Below are positions 33,701 through 41,760 of a stretch of DNA of 64,000 bases, in pieces (within the stretch, counting starts at the first letter, position 1; each line of letters starts with the position of its first letter). This stretch comes from JABDIY01 sp963803845 (GTDB lineage Bacteria > Actinomycetota > Acidimicrobiia > Acidimicrobiales > SZUA-35): assembly GCA_963803845.1 (NCBI GenBank), contig CAWDNZ010000004.1, positions 1,798,001 through 1,862,000 of the forward strand. Direction: 5' to 3'. Position numbers and translations under genes: made by a program. The notes under the pieces were generated by a model that saw nothing but the letters and a program-made list of their open reading frames with translations, did not search any database and was not told the origin of the DNA.

Positions 33701-34651
33701 GTTCTCCATCGATTCGAGCTGCTGGCGCTGGATGCGCTGGAGCCACTCGGTTGTCGGCTGAGACGGACCGGTGTCAACCCGCATTGGGAGCGTTGTGAGG
33801 AACATCCCCACGATGTGTTCGACGTCGTCGAGGTCAGCCGGGCGGCCCGAGGTGGTGACCCCGAAAACTACGTCGTCGCTGCCGCTGTAGCGTGACTGCA
33901 CCAGCGCCCACGACGCCTGAACCAATGTGTTGAGGGTGACCCGGTTGCGTCGGGCGAAGTCGGCAAGGGTGTCGAGCTCGGCTCCTTCGATCAGGGTGGT
34001 GTGGAGCCCGGCTTCGAAGCCGGAGAGGGTCGTTGGGGCGGGGAGCAGGATCGGAGTCGGTTCGGTGACGCCGTGAAGAAGATCCTTCCAGTAGGCGCCC
34101 GTTGCCTCGCTGTCCTGCCGGGCGTGCCAGGCCAGGAAGTTTCGGAACGGTGTTGCCACTTGGCCACCTGCCCGGCCGTTGTACCGAGCCAGTACCTCAT
34201 CCAACACCATCGCCGCCGACCAACCGTCACAGACGATGTGATGGAACTCCCAGATCAAGTGGTGGGCTCGGTCGCCACGATCGACCAGAACGACCCGTTG
34301 CAGAGGAGCCTTGCTGAGGTCGAAACCGTTCGAACGCCGAAGAAAAGCAAGCGAGTCCAGGTCTTCTTGGTTTGCCCCGGGCTGGGTGATGAGCTCGAAG
34401 GAAACGTCGACAGTGGTACGGACCGCCTGCAGTGGCGTATCCAGACCCTCCCAAAGGATTGCGGTCCGCAGGGCTGGGTGACGATTGGTGACCTGCTGGA
34501 AGCTGTGCCGGAACTTCTCTACGTCGAGATCCCCGGTGAGGTCTCCCCGGACTTGCTCGAAGTAGAGCTCAGGGTCGTCGTCGCGCAGGCACTGAAACAA
34601 CATTCCGGACTGAGTGGGCGTCAGGGGGTAGAGGTCATCAACGTTCTTCAT
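30719..34651 (-). CDS. nonribosomal peptide synthetase, C-A-T-TE termination module
   Basis: A 1310-residue single-module NRPS. The C domain begins YPLTPTQSGMLFQCL, a start typical of domains accepting D-configured donors, with HHIVCDG near residue 137. The A domain has FTSGSTGIPKGV near 605, NLYGMSEVSPDATV, GRTDHQVKVRGVRIELGEVE and NGKVNRHALPDP. Its selectivity residues read ADWTTSLPD: Asp235 is replaced by Ala and the set resembles the beta-alanine code VDWVISLAD. T domain: GGHSM with S999. The thioesterase has MVHGAGGDILTF and GFSMGGV with nucleophile S1137, so it releases the product. The stop of the upstream acyl-CoA dehydrogenase overlaps its ATG by 4 nt. Confidence 0.95.
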   Translation of the reverse strand: MKNVDDLYPLTPTQSGMLFQCLRDDDPELYFEQVRGDLTGDLDVEKFRHSFQQVTNRHPALRTAILWEGLDTPLQAVRTTVDVSFELITQPGANQEDLDSLAFLRRSNGFDLSKAPLQRVVLVDRGDRAHHLIWEFHHIVCDGWSAAMVLDEVLARYNGRAGGQVATPFRNFLAWHARQDSEATGAYWKDLLHGVTEPTPILLPAPTTLSGFEAGLHTTLIEGAELDTLADFARRNRVTLNTLVQASWALVQSRYSGSDDVVFGVTTSGRPADLDDVEHIVGMFLTTLPMRVDTGPSQPTTEWLQRIQRQQLESMENSTASLADLHRQVGIPIGTDLFDTVLVFENYPRPGDQPDGSLTLQNKTVFEQTNYPLTLLVGMDNGALKLLANFNRNRLFPDAVARMMDHFRHTLSGLASEPQATIGEQRFLTDIDIKQFDRWQGPSLIFDRSATITSRLLDQAEETPDAVALIERGRTMTYAELVARGRRVAAELGRLGVGPEVPVGVAIPRSIEMVVAVVGTIMAGGAYLPLDPRFPPARLALMLEVSEAPVVLTVPDARENAQNACGGQTVTFVDVSSISAADHGDDPVIDPAGPTPDSTLLLTFTSGSTGIPKGVRIHHGGMLSRLEWQWQAYPLEPGEVSPQKTTLGFADHLWELWGALLHGNPVLLIDDDIVTDPDALIATLAAYPIRRVTLVPSLLDLLVEHAENLAELLPQLTMWTSSGEALAAVTADRFAKLLPGRTLINLYGMSEVSPDATVAEVTAGQDLSPIGRPIANMGVRVLDRHDRQVPVGVPGELHVSGVGVSPGYWNRPDLTAERFVPNPFSNGESDHARLYRSGDMARWRPDGVLEYLGRTDHQVKVRGVRIELGEVETALASHPTVDRAVVAGRPTAVGNTLIAYVTVLDGSPDPVELLDHARSLVPQVMVPSQVIVLDHFPVLPNGKVNRHALPDPTTAQPTSSLDDSDLTEAEAAMLGLWREVMEQPSLGPDDDFFDAGGHSMLAMRLVSRIRKDLGLPVGLAQLLRTGTPRSLATGESEHAAPSVSGQESQPLKHVVPILDPDPELSNLFMVHGAGGDILTFQPTGRHLAGRYNLWGVQAAGVDGVSSMHESREEVIESYLAEIRRVQPAGPYRLAGFSMGGVIASELVKRLQASGEVIEALILMDTFLPDLRPREIPVSEHLAKLFRIGPHYGFNRVLDKVESRRLNRARKRTQTDPEPDQVPFEVRKWELTNHLINLWSDVEIGEVDVPVIMMSSEEVFDIWEGVIDDARGWSTVASDLTVVKVPGDHLTLLEEPHAGVFAQRLADALDA

Positions 34652-35838
34652 GTCGTCTGCTCCCGGGTGCGCACCGGGCGGTCCACATGCAAGAGACGAG
34701 CAACGAGGTTGCGGGCGATCTCAGACGTGCCCGAGTACGCCAACCCACCGATCGCGTCGCGTAGTTCAGCCTCGACTCCGGCCTCAGTGGTGTATCCGTA
34801 CGCTCCGTGAATTCGAATCGCGTCAAGGGCTGAGAGCACGGCCATCTCCGATGTCTGGAGCTTGGCAAGCGCACCGGCCATGGTCATCGGTTCGCCCCGA
34901 TCGTAGAGCTCAGCCGCTTTGTAGATCATCAATCGGGCGCTCTCGTGGCGAAGCTTCATCTCGGCGATCTTGTGTGAGATGGCCTGGAAACCGCCGATCG
35001 GTTTGCCGTAGGCGACGCGGCTGCGCGCCCGATCGATAGCGAGGTCGATCACCCGTTCCATCGAGCCCATCTGGGCTGCGTATAGAAAGGCCCTCTCTGC
35101 TTCCACGGCACTGGTGAAGATGCTGCCACCCGAGCCAGGCTTGCCGAGAAGGTCCGCCTCGTTCACAACGCAGTTGGTGAAGCGGACCTCGGAGAAGGGC
35201 ACCGTGTTCATTCCCATTTTGTGTTGAATAGCACCAATCTCAACCCCCTTACGATCGGTTTCGATCATGAACGAGGTGATCCCCCAGTGCCCCATCGTCG
35301 GGTCCGTCGTGGCGAACACCACGATTACATCGGCGACCGGTGCGAGCGTGACCCACGCCTTGGTACCGCCCAGAACCCAGCGACCGTCCTCAGCTGAGGC
35401 GGCAACGGTTGAGATTGCGCCAGTGTCGGAGCCGGTGTCGGGTTCTGACATCGCAAACGATCCGATTGCCGTACCGGCCGCGAGCTTGGGGAGCCAGTGC
35501 GACTTCTGTTCGTCGGTTCCCGCCGTGATCAGGGCTCGCTGCATTGCGAAGGACTGAGAAGCGAGGGCGAAGACAAAGCCGTTGTCGGATGAGCCAAGGC
35601 CGAGGCCCTCGAAGATGAGGGCCGCTTCCACCGCCGTGCGGCCGGCACCACCATAGGCAGTTGGGATCATGAGGCCCTGAACCCCGAACTGGGCCGCATG
35701 TGCCCACCGGGATGAATCGAACTCGTCAAAGCCGGGATAGCCGAGGCGTTCGCGCGCGAACGTAGCAGCTTCCATCTTGATCGGATGCTCAAGGTCGAGC
35801 ATCGCATCCAATGCCTGGGCTCCCACGCTTTCCATCAT
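34648..35838 (-). CDS. acyl-CoA dehydrogenase family flavoprotein
   Basis: A 396-residue flavin-dependent dehydrogenase. Key parts are IPTAYGGAGRTAVEAALIFEGLG, FAMSEPDTGSDTGAI (FAD/substrate contact), TKAWVTLAPVADVIVVFA, GMNTVPFSEVRFTNC, RVAYGKPIGGFQAISHKIAEM and the C-terminal IHGAYGYTTEAGVEAELRDA. The usual catalytic-base region is AYSGTSEIARNLVAR. As first gene of an NRPS operon it may desaturate a carrier-bound or CoA-bound building block, in the way PltE-type enzymes do, rather than serve beta-oxidation; that is inference. Two adjacent ATGs (35838, 35835) follow the ribosome site TAGGAG. It overlaps the NRPS start by 4 nt. Confidence 0.9.
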   Translation of the reverse strand: MMESVGAQALDAMLDLEHPIKMEAATFARERLGYPGFDEFDSSRWAHAAQFGVQGLMIPTAYGGAGRTAVEAALIFEGLGLGSSDNGFVFALASQSFAMQRALITAGTDEQKSHWLPKLAAGTAIGSFAMSEPDTGSDTGAISTVAASAEDGRWVLGGTKAWVTLAPVADVIVVFATTDPTMGHWGITSFMIETDRKGVEIGAIQHKMGMNTVPFSEVRFTNCVVNEADLLGKPGSGGSIFTSAVEAERAFLYAAQMGSMERVIDLAIDRARSRVAYGKPIGGFQAISHKIAEMKLRHESARLMIYKAAELYDRGEPMTMAGALAKLQTSEMAVLSALDAIRIHGAYGYTTEAGVEAELRDAIGGLAYSGTSEIARNLVARLLHVDRPVRTREQTT

Positions 35839-36230
35839 CAAACTCCTACGCACGCGTCTCGCTAGCGGATTCACACGCCTTACCAGTCAATCACGTAGAA
35901 GCGGTCCCGGTCCGGGGACGATGGTCCCCGTGGGGAGGGCAGAAGTGCCTGCGCCTCACCAGCCGTGAAACAATGAAGCAGATGCCGACGCCCGTCACGA
36001 TGACTGTGGCGGCAATACATGCAGGGACTCAGGATCAATGTTCATGTGTCGTCGACATCGAACCTCGCTGGTGGCGGGCGTGGCTGTTGCTTCCAGGCGC
36101 CTATGTCTTCACCGCTGTTGAAACCGCCGGTGCTGTGCAGCCCTGGGCTTCGGGGCCCGAATCGAAAGCGAACGGTAGCCAAACCTCGCTGAGTAGGCCT
36201 GTCTAACGTCGGGACGGTGGGGCGTTGTGG
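35839..36230. other. 390-bp intergenic region upstream of the NRPS operon
   Basis: It holds the promoter region of the acyl-CoA dehydrogenase operon (ribosome site TAGGAG just before 35838) and the downstream side of tRNA-Pro. Open frames crossing it (for example about 35811-36206 on the plus strand) look accidental: they overlap the dehydrogenase start antisense and resemble nothing known. I see no hairpin terminator or repeat. Confidence 0.5.
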
Positions 36231-36304
36231 TCGGGACGGGGAGATTTGAACTCCCGACCCCCTGCTCCCAAAGCAGGTGCGCTACCAAGCTGCGCCACGT
36301 CCCG
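36231..36304 (-). tRNA. tRNA-Pro (anticodon TGG)
   Basis: The acceptor CGGGACG pairs with CGTCCCG and the discriminator is A. The anticodon stem CCTGC/GCAGG encloses TTTGGGA, giving TGG. The T arm is GGGAG-TTCAAAT-CTCCC. The CCA end is encoded at 36228-36230. Repeat array II begins about 60 bp upstream of its 5' end. Confidence 0.95.
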
Positions 36305-36366
36305 AAGTGGTGAAGTCTAGCGGAACGAAGCAACCAACTGGAGCGAATTTCCCGACCCGGCTGGGA

Positions 36367-36703
36367 GACGGAGCAGCACGCCGCGTTTGCTGTTCTGGTC
36401 GAGCGGAGCGAGCGTGGAGTGACCCTGCGGCGAGGAACGAGCCCCGGCGAGCGGAATCAATGAGAACATCTCGTGAGGCTGCGTAGGGACGGAGCAGCAC
36501 GCCGCGTTTGCTGTTCTGGTCGAGCGGAGCGAGCGTGGAGTGACCCTGCGGCGAGGAACGAGCCCCGGCGAGCGGAATCAATGAGAGGGAGACGGAGCAG
36601 CACAGACGGAGCAGCACGCCGCGTTTGCTGTTCTGGTTGAGCGGAGCGAGCGTGGAGTGACCCTGCGGCGAGGAACGAGCCCCGGCGAGCGGAATCAATG
36701 AGA
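36367..36703 (+). repeat. tandem repeat array II, about 98-bp core, three copies between two tRNA genes
   Basis: Three nearly identical cores start with GACGGAGCAGCACGCCGCG at 36367, 36488 and 36605 and end in GGAATCAATGAGA. Spacings are 121 and 117 bp because short linkers differ. A partial fourth head (GACGGAGCAGCAC) lies at about 36591. Only one C-to-T change (GGTCGAGCGG to GGTTGAGCGG) is obvious among cores. The unit contains GAGCGGAGCGAGC and GAGGAACGAGCCCCGGCGAGC. It has no resemblance to arrays I and III. There are no unique spacers, so it is not a CRISPR. Confidence 0.88.
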
Positions 36704-36706
36704 CAG

Positions 36707-36778
36707 AGCGGGTGGGGGGAATCGAACCCCCATTAACAGGTTGGAAACCTGTTGTTCTAGCCGTTGAACTACACCCGC
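36707..36778 (-). tRNA. tRNA-Gly (anticodon TCC)
   Basis: The acceptor GCGGGTG pairs with CACCCGC. The anticodon stem ACAGG/CCTGT encloses TTTCCAA, giving TCC. The T arm is GGGGG-TTCGATT-CCCCC and the discriminator is T. CCA is not encoded. Same strand as tRNA-Pro, with repeat array II between them. Confidence 0.94.
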
Positions 36779-36843
36779 AAGAACGGAGGACAGTTTAGCG
36801 GATGGCGCCACGTTGCGATGGAATTATTCGACGGCTCGCCCAA

Positions 36844-36849
36844 TACACT
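36844..36849 (+). promoter_or_regulatory. -10 box (TACACT) of tig
   Basis: TACACT ends exactly 7 nt before GTG 36857; the sequence between is CGGGCCA with no Shine-Dalgarno. Confidence 0.55.
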
Positions 36850-36856
36850 CGGGCCA

Positions 36857-38233
36857 GTGAAGTCGTCGGTTGAAGCCCTAGAGGGCAACAAAGTCAAGGT
36901 CATCGTCAACATCAGCGAAGAGGAGTTCGAAAAGGACCTCGATGCTGCGTTCAAGCGGTTGGCTGGTGAGGTTCGTCTGCCGGGGTTCCGCCCTGGGAAG
37001 GCGCCCCGCAAGGTCCTTGAGGCCCGGATCGGGTCCGAATACGCTCGAGGTGAGGCGTTCGAGAAGGCGTTGCCACGCTATTACTCCGAGGCCGCCCGTG
37101 ACGGTGACGTTGATGTGATCGCCCCGCCCGACATTGACATCACCGAAGGCCGCGACGGCGGTGCGGTCACGTTCGAGGCTGTTGTCGAGGTGCGGCCGCA
37201 GATCTCCATCTCGGGGTACAAGGACATCGTTGTGGAAATCGACGCCCCGGAGATCTCCGAGGACGAGCTGAACGAAGCCCAGGAACGCTTCCTCAAGGCG
37301 TACGGCGAATTGGTGGATGCCGAACGTCCAGCCGAATCCGGCGACACACTGGAGTTGGACATTTCCGCCGAACACGACGGCGAACCGGTCCCAGGTCTCA
37401 TCAGCGATGCTTACAGCTACACCCTGGGGTCGGGAACTATCGTGCCCGAACTCGATGTCGAACTGCTCGCCGCCGAACCGGGCGATGAACTCGATTTCGC
37501 CGCTGTCCACCCTGATCCCGACGAAGAGGCGCCGCTCCGGTTCTCCATCAAGGTGGCCAAGGTGCAGCGGGTGGAGAGCCCGGAGCCCACCGAAGAATTC
37601 ATGCAGCAAAACTCCGAGTTCGAAACGATCGACGAATTCCGAGCTGACTACATCGAGCGGATGTCGGCCAATCGCGTGGAAAGGGCTAGGCAGGCCCGCG
37701 GGAATGCGGTTGCCGAGGCGGTGACCCAGCTCGTTCCCGATGATGACGTAGCTCCGCCGCTGATCGAGCTCGAGGTGGAGAACCGCATCGAAGACATGGC
37801 GATGCGGATGCAAGCGCAGGGCATGGAGCTCGAGCAGTTCATCCAGATGACGGGCCAGAGCACTCAGCAGTTCGTGGAGGGCATCCGGGCCACCGCCGGC
37901 GATGGCGCAAAGCTCGATCTTGCCCTTCGAGCTGTAGTCGAGGCTGAGGGTCTGCACTGCACCGACGAACAACTCACCGACGAGGTCCAGGCTGCGGCTG
38001 AAGCCATGGACGAGCCGGCTGATGAGATCCGCCGTCGCTACGCCGAAGCTGGCCTTCTTTCCAAAATTCGATGGGATCTCGCCAAGCGCAACGCCCTGGA
38101 GTTCCTTGTAGAGCACGCCACGGTGAACGACAAAGAGGGCAACCAAATCGAGCACGAGCGTTTCGAGCTCCCCGAGCCGGCCGATGAAGAAGTCCCCGCC
38201 GAGCAAGCGACCGAGTCCACCGACGCCGAGTAA
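36857..38233 (+). CDS. tig: trigger factor (ribosome-associated chaperone)
   Basis: A 458-residue ribosome-bound folding chaperone with PPIase domain. The N-terminal ribosome-binding domain contains the signature LPGFRPGKAPRKVLEARIG. The FKBP-like middle domain runs about residues 160-240 (GDTLELDISAEHDG), and a long helical C-terminal arm ends in an acidic tail. The GTG at 36857 is chosen because the family homology begins there and a TACACT box sits 7 nt upstream; a longer reading runs through tRNA-Gly. It precedes clpP and clpX in the common tig-clpP-clpX order. Confidence 0.96.
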   Translation: MKSSVEALEGNKVKVIVNISEEEFEKDLDAAFKRLAGEVRLPGFRPGKAPRKVLEARIGSEYARGEAFEKALPRYYSEAARDGDVDVIAPPDIDITEGRDGGAVTFEAVVEVRPQISISGYKDIVVEIDAPEISEDELNEAQERFLKAYGELVDAERPAESGDTLELDISAEHDGEPVPGLISDAYSYTLGSGTIVPELDVELLAAEPGDELDFAAVHPDPDEEAPLRFSIKVAKVQRVESPEPTEEFMQQNSEFETIDEFRADYIERMSANRVERARQARGNAVAEAVTQLVPDDDVAPPLIELEVENRIEDMAMRMQAQGMELEQFIQMTGQSTQQFVEGIRATAGDGAKLDLALRAVVEAEGLHCTDEQLTDEVQAAAEAMDEPADEIRRRYAEAGLLSKIRWDLAKRNALEFLVEHATVNDKEGNQIEHERFELPEPADEEVPAEQATESTDAE

Positions 38234-38283
38234 TCATGGATTACACCAACGATCATGCGCACACCCAAGAACAGGATCTTCCT

Positions 38284-38934
38284 ATGAGCACCCAAAACTT
38301 CCGGGCCCAGAACTATCTCGTTCCCACCGTTGTGGAGCGGACCAATCAGGGTGAGCGGGCGTTCGATCTGTACTCGCGTCTTCTCAAAGACAACATCATC
38401 TTTCTGGGCACGCCGATTGACGACAACATCGCCAACCTGATCTGTGCCCAGATGTTGCATCTGGAATCGGAGAACCCCGAGCGAGACATCAGCATCTACA
38501 TCAACTCACCCGGTGGCGATGTGAATGCAATGTTCGCAATCTACGACACCATGCAATACATCAAGCCCGACATCAGCACGATCTGCTTCGGTCAAGCGGC
38601 TTCGGCGGCTGCAGTGCTGCTGGCCGCTGGTGCGCCAGGCAAGCGGATGGCGCTGCCCAGCAGTCGAATTCTTCTTCACCAGCCCTACTCGGGCTCTCAA
38701 GGGCAGGTCTCGGACCTCGAGATCGCCGCCTCGGAGATCGAGCGTCTCAGGAACCAACTCGAAATGATCCTCGCAAACCACACGGGGCAAACGCAGGACA
38801 AAATAAAAAAGGACACCGAACGGGACTTCATCCTCACGGCTGCAGAAGCCAAAGAGTACGGGCTTATCGACCAGGTGATCCAAGAACGTAAGGCAGTGGA
38901 TCGAAGTGGAGCGATCCGCGCCATCGACTCATAG
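38284..38934 (+). CDS. clpP: ATP-dependent Clp protease proteolytic subunit
   Basis: A 216-residue serine peptidase of the Clp complex. The catalytic triad is S107 (GQAASAAAVLL), H132 (LLHQPYS) and D181 (TERDF). The N-terminus NYLVPTVVERTNQGERAFDLYSRLL is typical. ATG 38284 is preferred because AGGATC lies about 7 nt upstream and the family start matches. An ATG at 38236, right behind the tig stop, would add 16 residues. It works with ClpX, encoded 125 bp downstream. Only one clpP copy is visible here, although actinobacteria often have two. Confidence 0.95.
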   Translation: MSTQNFRAQNYLVPTVVERTNQGERAFDLYSRLLKDNIIFLGTPIDDNIANLICAQMLHLESENPERDISIYINSPGGDVNAMFAIYDTMQYIKPDISTICFGQAASAAAVLLAAGAPGKRMALPSSRILLHQPYSGSQGQVSDLEIAASEIERLRNQLEMILANHTGQTQDKIKKDTERDFILTAAEAKEYGLIDQVIQERKAVDRSGAIRAIDS

Positions 38935-39059
38935 AGTCGCCGAAGATGCAACACTGACCAGCCCACGGAATTTTCGGTAACGGAGGGATTCGTCGCCCGC
39001 CACGGTTCCATGGACGAGACAATCCGAGTACGCAGGCAGATCAAAGGAGAGCGAGCAAC

Positions 39060-40328
39060 ATGGCCAAGTTCGGTGAAGGCGGCGAATTGCTGAAGTGCTC
39101 GTTCTGCGGCAAGTCCCAGAAGCAGGTCAAGAAGCTCATCGCCGGGCCGGGTGTCTACATCTGTGATGAGTGCATCGACCTCTGCAACGAGATCATCGAA
39201 GAGGAACTCTCCGAGGGTGGCGAGGTCAACTTCGAGGAGTTGCCAAAGCCGAAGGAGATCGCAGATTTCCTGAACGAATACATCGTGGGGCAGGACCAAG
39301 CCAAAAAGATCCTGTCGGTCGCTGTCTACAACCACTACAAGCGGATCCAGTACGGCGCCAGCGCCACCGCCGACGTGGAATTGGCCAAGTCCAACATTCT
39401 GCTTCTCGGCCCCACCGGTTCGGGCAAAACGCTCCTGGCCCAAACCATGGCGCGGATTCTCAATGTTCCCTTCGCCATCGCCGATGCCACCGCTCTTACC
39501 GAAGCGGGCTACGTGGGCGAAGATGTAGAGAACATCCTGCTCAAGATCATCCAGGCTGCAGATTTCGATGTGAAGCGGGCCGAGACCGGGATTATCTACA
39601 TCGACGAGATCGACAAGGTTGCCCGCAAAAGCGAGAACACCAGTATCACCCGGGACGTCTCGGGCGAAGGTGTCCAGCAGGCCCTACTGAAGATTCTCGA
39701 GGGCACGGTTGCGTCGGTTCCTCCCCAGGGGGGTCGCAAGCACCCGCACCAGGACTTCCTCCAGATCGACACCACCAACATCCTCTTCATTTGCGGCGGA
39801 TCGTTTTCCGGCCTCGATGACATCATCGAACGCCGGCTGGGCGGAACCTCGGTTGGCTTCGGCGCAGAAATCTCCAGCCGCGCCGATCGCAGTGTTACCG
39901 ACCTCTACGCCCAGGTTCGGCCCGAGGATCTGCTGCGTTTCGGGCTGATCCCGGAGTTCGTTGGCCGCCTGCCCGTAACTGCCACGGTCTCCCAACTCAG
40001 CAGGGAAGCGCTCATGGAGATTCTCTCCACGCCCAAGAATGCGCTCACCCGTCAGTATCAGACGTTCTTCAAGATGGAAGACGTGGAGCTGGAGTTCACG
40101 CCCGATGCGTTGGAAGCAATCTCCGATCTCGCCCTTTTGCGGGGTACCGGCGCGCGCGGTCTCCGTGCCATCCTCGAAGAAGTCCTGCTCGACGTCATGT
40201 ATGACCTCCCCGGTCGTGCCGATATCGGCAAGTGTGTGATCGACGCCGACACCGTCAAGGAACGGGCCAACCCCACCTTGGTGCCTCGCAGCGGTAAACG
40301 GACCCGGCCCCGTCGGGCCGCATCCTGA
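39060..40328 (+). CDS. clpX: ATP-dependent Clp protease ATP-binding subunit ClpX
   Basis: A 422-residue unfoldase. The N-terminal zinc finger has CSFCGKSQ and CDECIDLC; the AAA+ core has Walker A LLGPTGSGKTLLAQ, Walker B IIYIDEIDKVARK, the pore-loop GYVGED, and sensor segments LIPEFVGRLP and RGTGARGLRAILEE. It unfolds tagged proteins and feeds ClpP. The ATG at 39060 has AAAGGAG about 12 nt upstream, so it is one of the genes here with a conventional leader. It has its own 125-bp upstream region after clpP. Confidence 0.97.
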   Translation: MAKFGEGGELLKCSFCGKSQKQVKKLIAGPGVYICDECIDLCNEIIEEELSEGGEVNFEELPKPKEIADFLNEYIVGQDQAKKILSVAVYNHYKRIQYGASATADVELAKSNILLLGPTGSGKTLLAQTMARILNVPFAIADATALTEAGYVGEDVENILLKIIQAADFDVKRAETGIIYIDEIDKVARKSENTSITRDVSGEGVQQALLKILEGTVASVPPQGGRKHPHQDFLQIDTTNILFICGGSFSGLDDIIERRLGGTSVGFGAEISSRADRSVTDLYAQVRPEDLLRFGLIPEFVGRLPVTATVSQLSREALMEILSTPKNALTRQYQTFFKMEDVELEFTPDALEAISDLALLRGTGARGLRAILEEVLLDVMYDLPGRADIGKCVIDADTVKERANPTLVPRSGKRTRPRRAAS

Positions 40329-40356
40329 GCGTCACCCCGCTCTCCGGCGCCGCGGT

Positions 40357-41694
40357 ATGAAGATCGCCGAAGCACTCCGGTGGCTGGATTCCCAGCAGAA
40401 TCTCGAAGGTCAGCGGGCCAAGCGCCATGACCCCGCCACGCCCTCAACACTTCCGGTGGCTGGGCAAACCGAAACGTTGTCGCTGGCAGCGATCGAAGAA
40501 CTTCTAGCCGCCGTAGGTGACCCTCACCGTTCGTTTCGTTCAATCCACATCACCGGTACCAATGGCAAAGGTTCGGTCGCTCGGATGTCCGATGCCATTC
40601 TTCGTGATCTGGGGCTTTCGGTGGGTCGGTATACGAGCCCCCATCTGGAGCGCCTGAACGAACGTTTCGTCTGGGACGACGTGGAGATCAGCAACGACGA
40701 ACTAGCGGAGATCCTTACATTTCTCGCCCCGATCGTGGCCACGATGAAGGCAACCCCGAGCTATTTCGAATTGTTGACCGCTGTGGCCTTCGTGTGGTTC
40801 GCCAACAATGGCGCCGAGGTGGCGGTGGTGGAGGTTGGTCTCCTCGGACGCTTCGATGCCACAAATGTGCTCGATGCCGATGTAGCGGTGATCACCAATA
40901 TCGGCAAGGACCACACCGACGGCGCCGATGGGTGGCAGCGCGAGGTCGCCAGCGAGAAGGCCGGGATTATCAAGCCGGGTTCCCACGTAGTCCTGGGGGC
41001 GCCGATGGGGGACCTGAAGGCCATTTTCGAAGCTGAGCCTCACCGGGAACTGTGGTCGGCGCCCGATGAGTTTGCGCTGGAGGATGATGACCTGGCCGTC
41101 GGCGGCCACATGGTGACGGTCCGCACCCCGAATGGCGTTACCGAGCCGATCTTCTTGCCGCTGTATGGGGCCTACCAACCGCACAATCTCGCCACCGCCG
41201 TTGCGGCGGTGGAGGCGTTCCTGGGTCGCTCCATCGAGTCGGAGGTCTTCGAGAGCCTGTCGGAGCTTGCGATTCCGGGCCGATTCGAGGTGGCCCGCAG
41301 AGACCCCACGGTCATTTTGGACGGTGCTCACAATCCCGATGGTGCTCGGGCGGCGAAGTACACGCTGGACTCCGAGTTCGCCCGTTTGGGGTCCTGGGTG
41401 CTGGTGATTGGCTTCCTCAACGGGAAGGATCCGCGCGAGATGTTCGAAGCGATCGGCGCCTCCGACTTCGACGCGGTTATCGTGTGCCAACCCAATTGGT
41501 CCCGAGCCATCCCCGCCGCTGAGGTCGGTGAGATTGCGGCCAAGATGCAGCTGTCGGTTGAGGTGGTGCCGGATCCCAATGAGGCGCTTGGGCGGGCCTT
41601 AGCGGTCACCAGCGACGAAGATCTCGTGCTGGTGGCGGGGTCCCTCTACGTTGTTGGTGAAGTCCGCGCCAGGGCCCGGGCCACCGACGTCTAG
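40357..41694 (+). CDS. folC: bifunctional folylpolyglutamate synthase/dihydrofolate synthase
   Basis: A 445-residue Mur-ligase-like enzyme that adds glutamate to (dihydro)folates. Motifs: the ATP loop HITGTNGKGSVARM near residues 64-77, GRYTSPHLERLNERF, VAVVEVGLLGRFDATNV, ITNIGKDHTDGAD, EKAGIIKPGSHV, and the C-terminal ligase segment VILDGAHNPDGARAAK. The N-terminus carries about 20 residues more than compact homologues. Start ATG 40357, 28 nt after clpX. In actinobacteria folC often sits near clpX and ndk, as here. Confidence 0.94.
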   Translation: MKIAEALRWLDSQQNLEGQRAKRHDPATPSTLPVAGQTETLSLAAIEELLAAVGDPHRSFRSIHITGTNGKGSVARMSDAILRDLGLSVGRYTSPHLERLNERFVWDDVEISNDELAEILTFLAPIVATMKATPSYFELLTAVAFVWFANNGAEVAVVEVGLLGRFDATNVLDADVAVITNIGKDHTDGADGWQREVASEKAGIIKPGSHVVLGAPMGDLKAIFEAEPHRELWSAPDEFALEDDDLAVGGHMVTVRTPNGVTEPIFLPLYGAYQPHNLATAVAAVEAFLGRSIESEVFESLSELAIPGRFEVARRDPTVILDGAHNPDGARAAKYTLDSEFARLGSWVLVIGFLNGKDPREMFEAIGASDFDAVIVCQPNWSRAIPAAEVGEIAAKMQLSVEVVPDPNEALGRALAVTSDEDLVLVAGSLYVVGEVRARARATDV

Positions 41695-41760
41695 GTCTTT
41701 GGGTGGTTTCGCTCCGGATTGAGAGCTAAGGGATCGGGCTCGTGGTGTCGAATAGAAAAC

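Noticed and set aside
35811..36206. 131-codon plus-strand frame upstream of tRNA-Pro
   Set aside because: It starts antisense inside the acyl-CoA dehydrogenase gene, has no ribosome site and no recognisable motif.
36231..36778. Integrated element using tRNA-Pro or tRNA-Gly as attachment site
   Set aside because: No integrase, no direct repeat of a tRNA 3' end and normal housekeeping genes on one side. Only the short repeat array is present.
36878..38206. 442-codon open frame antisense to trigger factor
   Set aside because: It mirrors the coding strand of tig; the sense frame matches the family end to end, so this is a codon-bias shadow.
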